From the NCBI GenBank assembly GCA_003427395.1, contig BFEA01000001.1, positions 1,512,141-1,576,140 of the forward strand: a DNA stretch of 64,000 nt, written 5' to 3'. A program made the position numbers and the translations under genes. Each line of letters begins with the position of its first letter. Within the stretch, counting starts at the first letter, position 1. This DNA is from Chara braunii (taxonomy: Eukaryota > Streptophyta > Charophyceae > Charales > Characeae). Below are positions 34,351 to 44,457 of the stretch, in pieces. The notes under the pieces are model-generated. The model saw only the letters and a list, made by a program, of their open reading frames with translations, had not been told where the DNA came from and did no database searches.

Positions 34351-34876
34351 TGCGTGGCAGCTGCCACGTCAGCGTGCCTTGAAGACAATAGCGAGCTAGC
34401 CACCATGCCGAGCTAGCAGTGCGTCGCCGTAATCTCCCAAGTACCAGCACAAAGACAGCGCCCACCAGCGTCGCAGCGTCGAGCCAGCATTGCGTCGTCA
34501 ACGCGTGAAGTCGGCATTGACGCAAGACTGAATGAATCTCAAAGTCACGAAGTCAACGCTTATATAGCGTTGACGCGGGGTCGGGACCCCGGATGCTGCA
34601 TCCCTTAGCCGTCCAGATCTCAATGCAAATGATGACCCAGATTGACCTGAAACCAAATTCCTTCTGGCCTGATGTTGTCTGGGTACCTGCGCACAACACG
34701 TGAGTGTATCCGACCAAGGGCCTGGGCGGGGTACCTTCGACCTGACAGTTGACTTGGACTGTTGATTTTCCCACGGGCAGTGTGCGGTCACACTGCCTTG
34801 CGCAGAACGAGTTTGGCCGACATCGTCTGGGCTCCGTTTCGAGGGCCCAGACTACTGCAAAACATGGGTTACTGCA
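34264..34876 (-). repeat. element C 3' LTR, truncated
   Basis: It matches 42898-43512 with scattered differences. It contains a minus-strand TATATAAG candidate TATA box (plus-strand 34559-34566) and clustered CCACGTCAGC/CACGTGGCAGC words. The left edge falls directly against element B gag sequence. Confidence 0.85.
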
Positions 34877-34923
34877 TTCCTGTCAACCCATTTTCGAGTT
34901 TCATTGCACAAATAACTAAGACT

Positions 34924-36696
34924 TTAACCCACGTTCATATGCAGATACAATATCAGGAGCAGTTTCAAGTAGTTCTCGTTTACTGAACCATCTGTCCTCA
35001 GATGGTGCCTGAGATTTAAAACGTACCTTGAACTACTTCTTAGATCGTCCACGTCCACCTGTAGAGAAGTACCCATTTCTATGATTCTGTCTACCTCATA
35101 TCCGCCATCCATGTCTGGTGGAATCATAGAAGGTCTGTGTGGGAAGTCATTTCCTTCTATATAGGGTAACAATTTGAACGCGTGAAAGACAGGATACGTT
35201 TTGAGACGAGGGTGAATACCAATTCTATAAGACGGTCCCTCTGCATCCCCAATTACTTTGAGAACTTCCCAGGGTCCAAAATAGACGGGCAGAAGTTTCT
35301 GAGACACATTTTCTTCCAACGAAAACTCTTTGGACTTTACCCAGACTATATCACCTTCCTTGAATGTTGAGGGTCGGCGATGCTTGTTAGCTTGTTCAAT
35401 CATTTGGTCATGAACTTTCTTCAGATTGTCCTTTACTTTCTTAATGTCTTCTTGAAACAATACTGCATACTCTCGGGTCCCTGGAGGTAACCTAAGGAAT
35501 TGGTCCCATGTTAGTACGTCAATGGGACGCTTAAGTTTCCACCCCTTCTGCAGTGCATTGGGCGTAAGCCCGGTGGCGGTATGAACAGTACTGTTGTATG
35601 CACTTGCTATCTTGGGTAAGTTCTCGTCCAAATAAATCTGATCGGGTCTCACATACATACGCAAAAGTTGCTGGCACAAACGGTTCATCTGCTCACTTTG
35701 TCCATTCGTTTCAAGGTGTCGCCCTGACGACATGGTGAGTCGTGTGTTGTATGCCTCCATGAGCTTTTGCCATGGCATACTTGTGAACCTGACGTCACGA
35801 TCAGACACAATGGAGAGGGGAAATCCGTATTCAGTCACCCATCGCATATGAAATTTTTGGATCACAAGTTCTATCTGTGCCTCTGCGGGTAAGGGAATGA
35901 ACATGACATACTTAGAGATACTATCCACAATAACCATTACTTGACTATTTCCATTACGGCTCTTGGTAAGACTCATAAAATCCATTGAAATTGACTCACC
36001 TGGTTCACTTGGAATCGGTAATGGTTTCAGAAGACCGAGTGGATTCTCATGCGAAGGTTTGTTTCTCTGGCATACCAGACATATACGAATATAAGTTAGT
36101 ACGTTATCTTTCAGTCCCTTCCACTCAAAGCTTTCTCTAACCTCTGCGCAAGTTTTCTTGAACCCAAAATATCCTTCAAAGTCGTGACATTCCCCAATTA
36201 TCAGACTCTTTATTTCTTCCTGCTGAGGGATACACAATCTTTGTTCAGTTTGGTCTATCAAGAAAAGCAAACCATCTGCTATTCTATAATTGGGAAGTAA
36301 AGATGAATCCTTCCCAAGGACATTCATGATAGGCTTCCAAATATGATCAGTAGCATATACTTTACGAATTATATCTTTCAGGTCATTCCCAACATCCAAG
36401 TAAGAGACAATAGTACCAAAGAAATCACAGTGTCTGGACAATGTATCTGCAACGATATTAGACTTACCTTTGATAGTTTTCAGTTCAAAATCAAGCATAT
36501 CAAGGAAAGCAGACCATCGTACCATCTTATCAGAGAGTCTAGGTTGTGTTTTTATCCACTTCAGGGTAGAAAGGTCTGAATACACAGTGAAGTGTCTCCC
36601 TAACAAGTAGTGTTTCCAGGTGTTCAGTACGCAGACTAGTAGTTCTCTTTCATAGGTGGAGTTGGCAACCTTGTCTGATGGCAATCGTGCAGACAT
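34924..36696 (-). pseudogene. element C RNase H C-terminus and integrase
   Basis: A 590-codon minus frame, the longest intact piece of this element. Residues 1-90 are the end of RNase H (TYERELLVCVLNTWKHYLLGRHFTVYSD; NIVADTLSRH at 80-89). The integrase zinc-binding domain has H171, C206 and C209, but the second His is replaced by Tyr (Y176 in HDFEGYFG), probably weakening zinc binding. The DDE triad is present at D239 (SMDFM), D299 (SDRDVRF) and E335 (NGQSEQMN), with a 35-residue D-E spacing. The C-terminal domain (FKEGDIVWVKSKEF, LLPVYFGPW, YPVFHAFKLLPY) ends in PPDMDGGYEVDRI and a degenerate chromo-like stretch. The stop lies close to the 3' LTR. Confidence 0.9.
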
Positions 36697-36741
36697 GAAC
36701 TCAATGGGCTTATAGCCATTGCAGTCGTTCTGTTGAAGGAC

Positions 36742-37391
36742 TGCGCCAATTCCGTACTGACTTGCATCAGTAGTAACGATGAAGGAAGAGATGGATCAAC
36801 GATTTTCAAAACAGGATAGTGAGTCAAAGCATACTTTACTTTTTTGAAGGAAAACTCACAGTCCTTGTCCTACAACCAAATAGTTTCTTTCTTCAATAAT
36901 TTTATAATTGGTGCGGCGATCAATGAGAAGTTATTGACGAACTTTCTGTAGTAACTTGCCAAACAATGGAAAGATCATAATTCACGTACGGACTTAGGTC
37001 GTGACCAATCTCTAATTACTGATATCTTCTTTTCTTCGAGCCTTAGGCCCTCCTCGTTCACTATACTGCGCCAATTCCATACAGACTTGCATCAATAGTA
37101 ACGATGAAGGGAAGAGATGGGTAAAAAATTTTCAAAACAGGATAGTGTGTCAAAGCATACTTTACCTTTTTAAAGGAAGACTCACAGTCCTTGTCCCACA
37201 ACCAAATAGTTCCTTTCTTCAATAATCTTCTCATTGGTGCGGCGATCAATGAAAAGTTTCTGACGAACTTTCTGTAGTAACTTGCCAAACCAAAGAAAGA
37301 TCGTAATTCAGTTACGGACTTAGATCGTGGCCAATCTCTAATTGCTAATATCTTTTTTTCTTCAGGCCTTAGGCCTTCCTCGTTCACTATA
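36742..37391 (-). repeat. 335-bp tandem duplication in the RT/RNase H region
   Basis: Copy 1 (36742-37076) and copy 2 (37077-37391) both start TGCGCCAATTCC on the plus strand and end CCTCGTTCACTATA. Copy 2 keeps an open frame (37061-37387, LRSFFGLASYYRKFV...VTIDAS); copy 1 is more mutated and frame-broken. The period of 335 shifts the frame. The copies differ at many sites, so this is a genuine old duplication. Confidence 0.9.
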
Positions 37392-38030
37392 TGTCCGAGG
37401 TATAAAACTTCAGACTTAGCGAACTAAGACTTCTTTGGGTTTACCTTAAAGTTGCGCTCCCGCAACTTTCCTTATACCAGACATAAATGTTTTTCGTGAT
37501 CTTCTAGTGTCTTACCGTACACTAGAATGTTGTCGAGATAAACAATGACGAACCGATCCAACCATTGACGAAATAGTTCATTCATAGATCTTTGGAAGGT
37601 CGTTTGGGCATTAGTCAGTCCGAAAGGCATAACCACGAACTCGTAGTGACCATACCTGGTTCGTAAGGCAGTCTTGTGTTGATCCGCAGGATCCACCTCG
37701 ATCTGGTGGTATCCAGACTTTAGATCAATCTTACTAAAGAACTTTCAGCCCTGCAACTGATCCAACAAGTCGTCAATACGTGAAAGAGGTTCGGCATTCT
37801 TAATAGTGACGACATTCAACCCTCTATAATCAATGCAAAGACGTAACTCACCTTCCTTCTTGGGCACAAATAGAACAGGGGCACCATAAGGAGAGGAGCT
37901 AGTGTGAATCCATCCTTTCTCTGTTAAGTACTCCAACTGCTTCTTAAGTTCCTCAAGTTCCCAATGAGACATTCGGTAAATAGGGCCCTTGGGAATCTTA
38001 CTACCAGGAATAATTTATATCGTGTACTTG
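37061..38030 (-). pseudogene. element C reverse transcriptase
   Basis: Minus-strand pieces: the RT N-terminus (37745-37972: [48 protein letters not shown]), an in-frame stop near 37747, then [24 protein letters not shown] and [10 protein letters not shown] (37472-37740). The second catalytic Asp of the Y-x-D-D box is Asn here (codon 37529-37531), so the enzyme should be inactive even without the stop. A connection segment and RNase H start (37061-37387) follow, ending in VTIDASLYGIGAV. Confidence 0.9.
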
Positions 38031-38043
38031 ATAGCACGTTCAG

Positions 38044-38592
38044 TTATTTTGTTGGTTCAGTTTGCAGATCTTTATACTCCTCTAGGAGTTTTTTAATTGA
38101 AGGAGGGTAGGAAGTATAACATTTACCTGCTTTCTTTACTAAGACCATCATTACTTCCTTTTCCAAGTTTTTCTTTGAAACCATTGATCGAAAAGTTGGG
38201 TAACTCATACAACAAAAAGACAAAGTAGAGTCACCTCCAAACTTATGATATAGTTTGATTGGTTTCAATTCTGCGTGTGCATCCCGCACCTGCACTATCT
38301 TTTTTTTGAACTTAATTTCTGGGTTGGCTTCCTCGTGCCAATCCATTCCCGGAATCAAATCGAACAATAAGTTTTTTTCCATACGAAAGGATACCTCGTG
38401 AACAATCTTATTTCCTTCCTTGGTGCGAAATCGACACTTGACACGATCAACACACTGCGAGATAGTGATCGTGCGGTTGTCAGTTAAGATAGACATCATA
38501 GGTCGAGATAGATCTTGCACCTTCATTCCAAGATGCATCTTACGGATTGCTTTCTCGGATATGTAGGATCGCGTGGATCCCGAGTCCAACAA
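38044..38592 (-). pseudogene. element C aspartic protease region
   Basis: A minus frame of 182 codons starts near the active-site loop MLDSGSTRSYIS (Asp-Ser-Gly, D3) and includes FDLIPGMDWHEEANPEIKF, the usual second conserved block of Ty3 proteases. It continues to a linker before RT. The first part of the protease lies upstream in another frame. Retroviral-type proteases cleave the polyprotein and act as dimers. Confidence 0.85.
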
Positions 38593-38869
38593 TGCACCTA
38601 CGCGTGTATGTGCAATCTCTACGTCCGCGAGTAGTAGGTCACCCTTAGACTTAGAAAGCCCACGAGCTTTATAATGCTAGCAACTCGTTACCAAACTCGT
38701 CAAGAGAGTCGTTTATAGAGAGTACATAAGACAGGTTCAGGGTGTTCCGGACGATGAGCCGAAGAAAAACCATCCTCTGCCATGCGAGTCAAAGGGTTAG
38801 AAGGGGTCGTAGGCGCCTTACCTTCATCTTGGTCCAAACCCTTTGGCTCATTAGGAGCAGATGCTACTC

Positions 38870-39298
38870 CTATTGGCGGCTCGTTTTTGAGTTACGGAAT
38901 AACGGGCACCATGCTATCACATGGCCTGCAGTACCACACTTCAGGCGCTGCGCGTTATCCATCTGCTCCTGCCAGGTTTCCTGTGACATTCCCATCTTTT
39001 CCCATGGCTTCCCGACTGCAGTTCCGGGATGCTCGAAAAACGAGCGTGGTTTCTTCTTCTTCACTAATGGTCGTGGTCCTCCCTTGTTGACCACGGCAGC
39101 AGTGACTTCCCCCTTCTCAGACTCGCTACTGCTCGCCACACCCTCGGCCCCCAATGGCCACTTCTCCACAGTATCGTCATCAAAGACGACAAGGGTGTGG
39201 TCCTGGCGCTTTTGGTGCCAAAGTATCTGCTTGCTTGAACCTGCACCACCACCAAACTTTACAACAGATGCATACAAATTCTTTACCTGAGAAGTCAT
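38870..39298 (-). pseudogene. element C Gag C-terminus with damaged zinc knuckle
   Basis: A minus frame of 142 codons, basic and Ser/Lys-rich, ends with RLKCGTAGHVIAWCPLF. A normal knuckle would be C-x2-C-x4-H-x4-C; only the second Cys, the His and the last Cys are recognisable. It follows the Gag core in another frame and precedes the protease. Confidence 0.7.
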
Positions 39299-39510
39299 TT
39301 GCTCTCGTTAGAGAGCCAAATCACGAAACTCCCTGTAATTGTACCTGTCAGATTTGGACTCTACCACGAGTTGTCCCCGGATGGGCTCGGGGAAAATACG
39401 AGAATAAATATACAAGACTTGGTTGTCTTGCAGGTTCAAACCAAGGACCTGCCGCAACCGATCCACTTCCCGAGACAAGGCTTCTACCGAGGTCCAATGT
39501 TTCTGACCGA

Positions 39511-41188
39511 TGGTAGTGAGCTAATCAAAGGCCTTGTCGGTCGTCGTCTTATCCAAGAAGCGTTCCTTGATTTTACTCCCGAACTGCTTTTATGTCAATG
39601 TAGCAGCCCACTCCCCGATATCATCAAATCCCGCTGCATTGGCTTCGGCCAGAACCCATTCCTTTGCTTTCCCACNNNNNNNNNNNNNNNNNNNNNNNNN
39701 NNNNNNNNNNNNNNNNNNNNNNNNNNNNNNNNNNNNNNNNNNNNNNNNNNNNNNNNNNNNNNNNNNNNNNNNNNNNNNNNNNNNNNNNNNNNNNNNNNNN
39801 NNNNNNNNNNNNNNNNNNNNNNNNNNNNNNNNNNNNNNNNNNNNNNNNNNNNNNNNNNNNNNNNNNNNNNNNNNNNNNNNNNNNNNNNNNNNNNNNNNNN
39901 NNNNNNNNNNNNNNNNNNNNNNNNNNNNNNNNNNNNNNNNNNNNNNNNNNNNNNNNNNNNNNNNNNNNNNNNNNNNNNNNNNNNNNNNNNNNNNNNNNNN
40001 NNNNNNNNNNNNNNNNNNNNNNNNNNNNNNNNNNNNNNNNNNNNNNNNNNNNNNNNNNNNNNNNNNNNNNNNNNNNNNNNNNNNNTCCCCGATATCATCA
40101 AATCCCGCTGCATTGGCTTCGGCCAGAACCCATTCCTTTGCTTTCCCACCAAGACAAGACGTAGAAAAAACAACTTGAGAATCGGGTTCCACAGGGGCCG
40201 TACCGCAGAAAGTCTGAATTCCGACAATCCAAAGCAACAAATTTTCATCTTTCTTATTGCAGAACGTGAAAGGCAACTTCATTTTGACTTTCTCTTTTCT
40301 CTTTGGTTTCTCAGGTTGTGTGGTGGTGTATTTTTTTCCATCTGGAGACTTCCGCGGACTCGGAGGCTCCCCTCTCTTTTCTTCCAGATTCTGAGTCTCT
40401 CCATTAAGAGACTCGATGGCATCTCCCAATAATTTCTTTGATTTTTCTTCTTTTTTTGTTTCGACTTCGTCAACCACCTGGTGCTTTCCTTTGACCAGAT
40501 TTGTAATTGTTCGTAATCGTGCGGCCACATCATCAATGTGTGCCCGCATCTATTTACCATACTGATCAATTTTCATTTAAAGGTGGGCTAGGTAAATCAC
40601 AAGTTGAGCCAAAGAAATTTCTTGCTCTTCCCCTTCGGTCTTGACAACAGTTTGTCTGATTTCTTTGATTTTTTTTGTTGTTCACTTTTTTTCTTCCTCA
40701 ATTCTTCTTTCTTTTTCTTCTCTTTCTCCAGTGGCTCTTCTAACTGTCTGATATTTTCATCCACAGTTTCTTCAGACACAATTATTTCTTTCTCCTCTTT
40801 CTGATCTGCAATCTTCCTAAGGTTGCTCAATGACATACTCATCAAATGCATGTCGACACTTGATTAGTACGTCCTGAACCTGTATGATGTCGGTGCCTAA
40901 TTTAGCCTGTTCAATAGAAGCTCGTGCTGCCTTCAAATCAAACTTGTCTCGCACGTATGCCTCGACTTCGGCACCTGCACCACAAAGGTCAGAAATCAGT
41001 TGGTCCAAGCGGGCATTCAAAACCTTCTTCCGCTCGTCCACTTGATGCCTGGTTCGAAGGTCAAGGGTCTCCTCATCAATACCAAAGATGAGTGAGACTG
41101 GATAGAAGAGAAAGGGAATAAATCGTGTAAGCGCTGGCAATTTCAAACAATTCCAAAAAAAAGACATCGTGATGTACGTCTGCTGCAT
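39511..41188 (-). pseudogene. element C Gag core and coiled-coil N-terminus, crossing a gap
   Basis: Minus-strand frames: 40817-41188 (DERKKVLNARLDQLISDLCGAGAEVEAYV, helical); 40597-40851 (long Lys/Glu coiled coil); 40549 downward (retrotransposon Gag core with LPFTFCNKKDENLLLWIVGIQTFC and SCLGGKAKEWVLAEANAAGF). The core is interrupted by 410 Ns (39676-40085) with the same 64 bases on each side. The two flanking copies are in the same frame (offset 474, a multiple of three). An N-terminal coiled coil followed by a capsid-like core is typical of this Ty3 group. Confidence 0.8.
39612..40149. other. 410-N gap with identical 64-bp flanks (probable false gap)
   Basis: The 64 bases at 39612-39675 are repeated exactly at 40086-40149. 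Exact identity at both edges of a gap inside an otherwise diverged element suggests that the contig ends overlap and that no sequence is missing. Confidence 0.85.
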
Positions 41189-41349
41189 AATAAATAATCA
41201 ATAACAACAATAAATTCCACGGCCGCACTATTCTACAACAACAAGAATTTTTAACAACCGAAGAAGAAAATAAATACAATTATTTTAATTCTCATTTTTG
41301 TTGTTTTTTGTCTGTCTGTGTGATGACGTTCTAGAGTGTACAGGTACCA

Positions 41350-41851
41350 CTTCAGGCCCGTGTGATCAGATACAACACACAAGTATGTACGCACAACACC
41401 ACAACACAGCAAACGACAGGTAAGTATGCCAACATCAATCAACAACAATGTGTCAGCAATCTTCTTCTTCTTACCTATGTGTCGTTCCTGTTGCCAATGC
41501 GTTACAACACCCCTCTTGACAGTTGATACTACAGTTGTCCAGTCAACCGTTCAATCAACCGTACCACCTTCATCTTCAAGGCTGTCTCTTATACACATCT
41601 AGATGTGTATAAGAGACAGCTTCAGGCCCGTGTGATCAGATACAACACACAAGTATGTACGCACAACACCACAACACAGCAAACGACAGGTAAGTATGCC
41701 AACATCAATCAACAACAATGTGTCAGCAATCTTCTTCTTCTTACCTATGTGTCGTTCCTGTTGCCAATGCGTTACAACACCCCTCTTGACAGTTGATACT
41801 ACAGTTGTCCAGTCAACCGTTCAATCAACCGTACCACCTTCATCTTCAAGG
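41350..41851. other. exact 232-bp duplication around a Nextera mate-pair junction adapter
   Basis: 41350-41581 and 41620-41851 are identical. Between them, 41582-41619 is CTGTCTCTTATACACATCT followed by its exact reverse complement, the 38-bp Nextera mate-pair junction formed from two transposase mosaic ends. This is library-derived sequence, not algal or plant DNA. The true locus should have one copy. Confidence 0.97.
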
Positions 41852-41879
41852 TGCAACTCTTACTTGGCAGCCACCTGCC

Positions 41880-42460
41880 TGCCACGTGTCATCCCTAGCA
41901 TGCCAACATAGCAAATCTGCCACGTCAGCACATCATGTCCAATCAGTTGTCGACGGGATGTCACGTCAGCAAAAGTGTACTCTGATCCTTCCCACTTGCC
42001 AATTCGTCGCGTCTTGGAATGATACCGTCGCTGCCCCAGCTAATCAGACAATGCCACGTCAGCCAATGGAGACCGATGCCACGTCAACAGGTAATCACCA
42101 CGTCAGGAAGACTGGTGTGATGAATCTCCCTGCCACGTCAGCAATCAACATTAACTTCCTCAAAGGCCACGTCAGCACCTGTTCTAGACCTGGTCGCGTC
42201 TCTGCTGCTAATGCATCATGAGAATGCCACGTCAACAATCTCTCAGCAACAAAGCCTTTAGACGTGGCACATAATATGCCACGTCAATGTGGGATCGTGA
42301 TGCCTTACTTTCGCGATTTGGCTCGCCCGCGGGCACTTCTTGATCGTGATTCCGTCTGCCACGTCAGCAATCGCGACAGGATCTAGTCTTCTCGCTAGCG
42401 AGGTCCGTGCCACGTCAGCAACACCGGCGGTCTTCGTCGTTGTCCACGTCAAATCCCGTT
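41880..42460 (-). promoter_or_regulatory. cluster of TGACGTGG motifs in the element C leader
   Basis: At least eleven CCACGTCA words (TGACGTGG on the element's coding strand) plus one TCACGTCA variant occur at irregular spacing of about 20-80 bases, many extended to GCCACGTCAGCA. Spacers differ from one another, so this is not a simple tandem repeat. TGACGTGG is a core known from plant bZIP (ACGT-type) binding sites. The cluster lies between the C 5' LTR/PBS and gag; related words also occur in the C LTRs. Confidence 0.7.
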
Positions 42461-42518
42461 GTCATCACATCATACACGCGTGTGCTACTTACCTGGCGCG
42501 CGTCGTCATCAGGAGTAT

Positions 42519-42530
42519 GCTCCGATACCA
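42519..42530 (-). promoter_or_regulatory. element C primer-binding site
   Basis: The minus strand reads TGGTATCGGAGC, one base from the plant initiator-Met PBS consensus TGGTATCAGAGC and identical to the PBS of element B. It is separated by three bases from CATTGCA, the inferred LTR end. Confidence 0.8.
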
Positions 42531-42533
42531 AAT

Positions 42534-43512
42534 TGCAATGAACCCAGATCGTGAAGACACTTGTCAACAATGCAAGCCCATGTCAACCCGCTGATGATTA
42601 TCAATAATAAGAATCGTGTCCATATAGAATGAGATGGGATAATCATACACAGATGAAGGAGAGAGGAGGGAGATTAGACAAAGGAGAGGAATAAAGAACA
42701 AGGCCCACTCCTGCTTCAGGCTCCCTCCTCGATCACCACCTCAGATAATCAATAGCCTGAACACACATCTAAAGTTTTATTCTAGTGTGCCACGTGGCAC
42801 GTCGATCAGACCCTCATCAACGTACTGGAGCGATGTCGACCTCAAGATAACCAGGTACGTGTCCACAATCATCCCACAGTCATGATCTCCTCCCAAGTGA
42901 CGATGAATCAGAACAACAGTGCCATTGACGTAGCCCGGTCACGTCAGAAGATAGAACACGTGGCAGCGGCCACATCAGCAACAACGAGTGGCAGCTGCCA
43001 CGTCAGCATGCCTTGAAGACAATAGCCAGCCAGCCACCATGCCGATCTATCAGTGCGTCGCCGTAATCTCCCAAGTGCCAGCACAAAGCCAGCGCCCACC
43101 AGCATCGCAGCATCGGGCCAGCGTTGCGTCGTCAACGCGTGAAGTCAACATTGACGCAAGACTGAATGAATCTCAAAGTCAGGAAGTCAGCGCTTATATA
43201 GCGTTGACGCGGGGTCTGGACCCCGGATGCTGCATCCCTCAGCCGTCGAGATCTCAATGCAAATGATGACCCAGATTGGCTTGGAACCAAATGCCTTCTG
43301 GCCTTGATGCTGTCTGGGTACCTGCGCACAACAAGTGAGTGTATCCAACCAAGGGCCTGGGCAGGGTACCTTCGACCTGACAGTTGACTTAGACTGTTGA
43401 TTTTCCCATGGGCAGTGTGCAGTCACACTGCCTGGCGCAGGCCGAGTTTGGCCTGCGTCGTCTGGGCTCCGTTTCGAGGGCCCCAAACTGCTGCAGAACA
43501 CGGGTTACTGCA
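42534..43512 (-). repeat. element C 5' LTR (about 979 bp)
   Basis: 43512 down to 42898 matches the truncated left LTR; 42897-42534 is present only here. TG...CA ends fit the minus strand. A TATATAAG candidate TATA box is at plus-strand 43193-43200. The right boundary abuts the leader of element B. Confidence 0.78.
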
Positions 43513-43644
43513 TAGGCTTCGCAAGATTTCGGTTTTCAAAAGGTTTTGCGAGATAGAATGGAGATTCGATTTTCAGAAAAGAACAAATCCGGTTTCCGAG
43601 AATATGACCACCTCTATCGTTATATGCCTAGAAAATGAAATGCT

Positions 43645-43816
43645 AACATCAGAAATTTTCGGCTATGTATGCAAATATTAGAAATTTTCAGATGCTACTA
43701 TCCGAGAAACGAATGCTACTATCAGAAATTTTCAGATATTTGTTGCGTGAAAACGAAATGCTACTATCAGAAATTTTCAGATAAAACGAAATGCTACTAT
43801 CAGAAATTTTCAGATA
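43645..43816. repeat. short near-palindromic tandem repeats in the element B leader
   Basis: The word ATCAGAAATTTTCAGAT or a close variant occurs at about 43648, 43675, 43721, 43767 and 43799, usually preceded by GAAATGCTACT. It is nearly self-complementary. It is followed by a (TCAA)n-like stretch at 43871-43915 and then the PBS. Confidence 0.8.
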
Positions 43817-43962
43817 AGAAAAAAATTTGCAGAGATTTGACGAAGTCCTACTTGATTTACCAATACACAATCAATCAATCAATCGATCAATCAATCATTC
43901 AACAATCAATAGATCAAGCAAGCTGGCTACTTGATTGAGCGGGTCCTCTGATTGAGAGGTCC

Positions 43963-43974
43963 GCTCCGATACCA
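43963..43974 (-). promoter_or_regulatory. element B primer-binding site
   Basis: The minus strand reads TGGTATCGGAGC, three bases after the 5' LTR end (GCGACA). It is a near match to the initiator-Met tRNA 3' end, consistent with priming of minus-strand DNA by that tRNA. Confidence 0.88.
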
Positions 43975-43977
43975 AAC

Positions 43978-44402
43978 TGTCGCATACCGCAAAAGGTACA
44001 GACCAGAACAAGAACCAAGCTCTCTCACATAGTACAAGATAGCGCAGTGGAAGGCTAATATACCAATGATCCGAACAATCAACGTTGCAGTGCAGACCAA
44101 ACATACATCATCATCATTCCATGGTGTGAAGGGGCCTGGCGCTCACACAGGAAGAATGCGCCAGTCCCCAACCATACACAAACGAAGAAGTGGGGGGTTA
44201 GACAAAGAAGAGGGGAAGATCGGAATGTCATCAACACCAAGTCCTCGGTACAGTTCCCAAGTAATCCCTCGTCAAATGTCTGAATCCCAACGTCGAGTCT
44301 TGACCCAAAGTCACCAATCTCACTCTCTCGTAGTCTGCAGATACTGAGAAGTCAGATAGCGAGAGGGTGAGGAAGAGATGGTGGACTTAGAAGAGGAAGA
44401 AG

Positions 44403-44457
<55 letters not shown>

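Larger units (their letters stand above)
34264..43512 (-). mobile_element. Ty3/gypsy element C nested in element B
   Basis: A 613-bp block at 34264-34876 matches 42898-43512 closely and ends GGTTACTGCA on the plus strand, which is TG at the LTR start on the minus strand. On the right the LTR continues to 42534, where the minus strand reads CATTGCA, a 3-base spacer and the PBS TGGTATCGGAGC. The full LTR is therefore probably 979 bp, and the left (3') LTR has lost its last 360 bp or so. No target duplication is visible, as expected after that truncation. Internal order on the minus strand is leader, gag, protease, RT, RNase H, integrase. Confidence 0.85.

Noticed and set aside
41582-41619. 38-bp perfect palindrome as a regulatory or terminator hairpin
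   Set aside because: It matches the Nextera mate-pair junction adapter exactly and sits between identical flanks; it is not genomic.
42898-43512. Treating the 613-615 bp block as the complete LTR of element C with TG at 42898
   Set aside because: The PBS lies 360 bases further on at 42519-42530, right after a CATTGCA end, so the LTR must extend to 42534.
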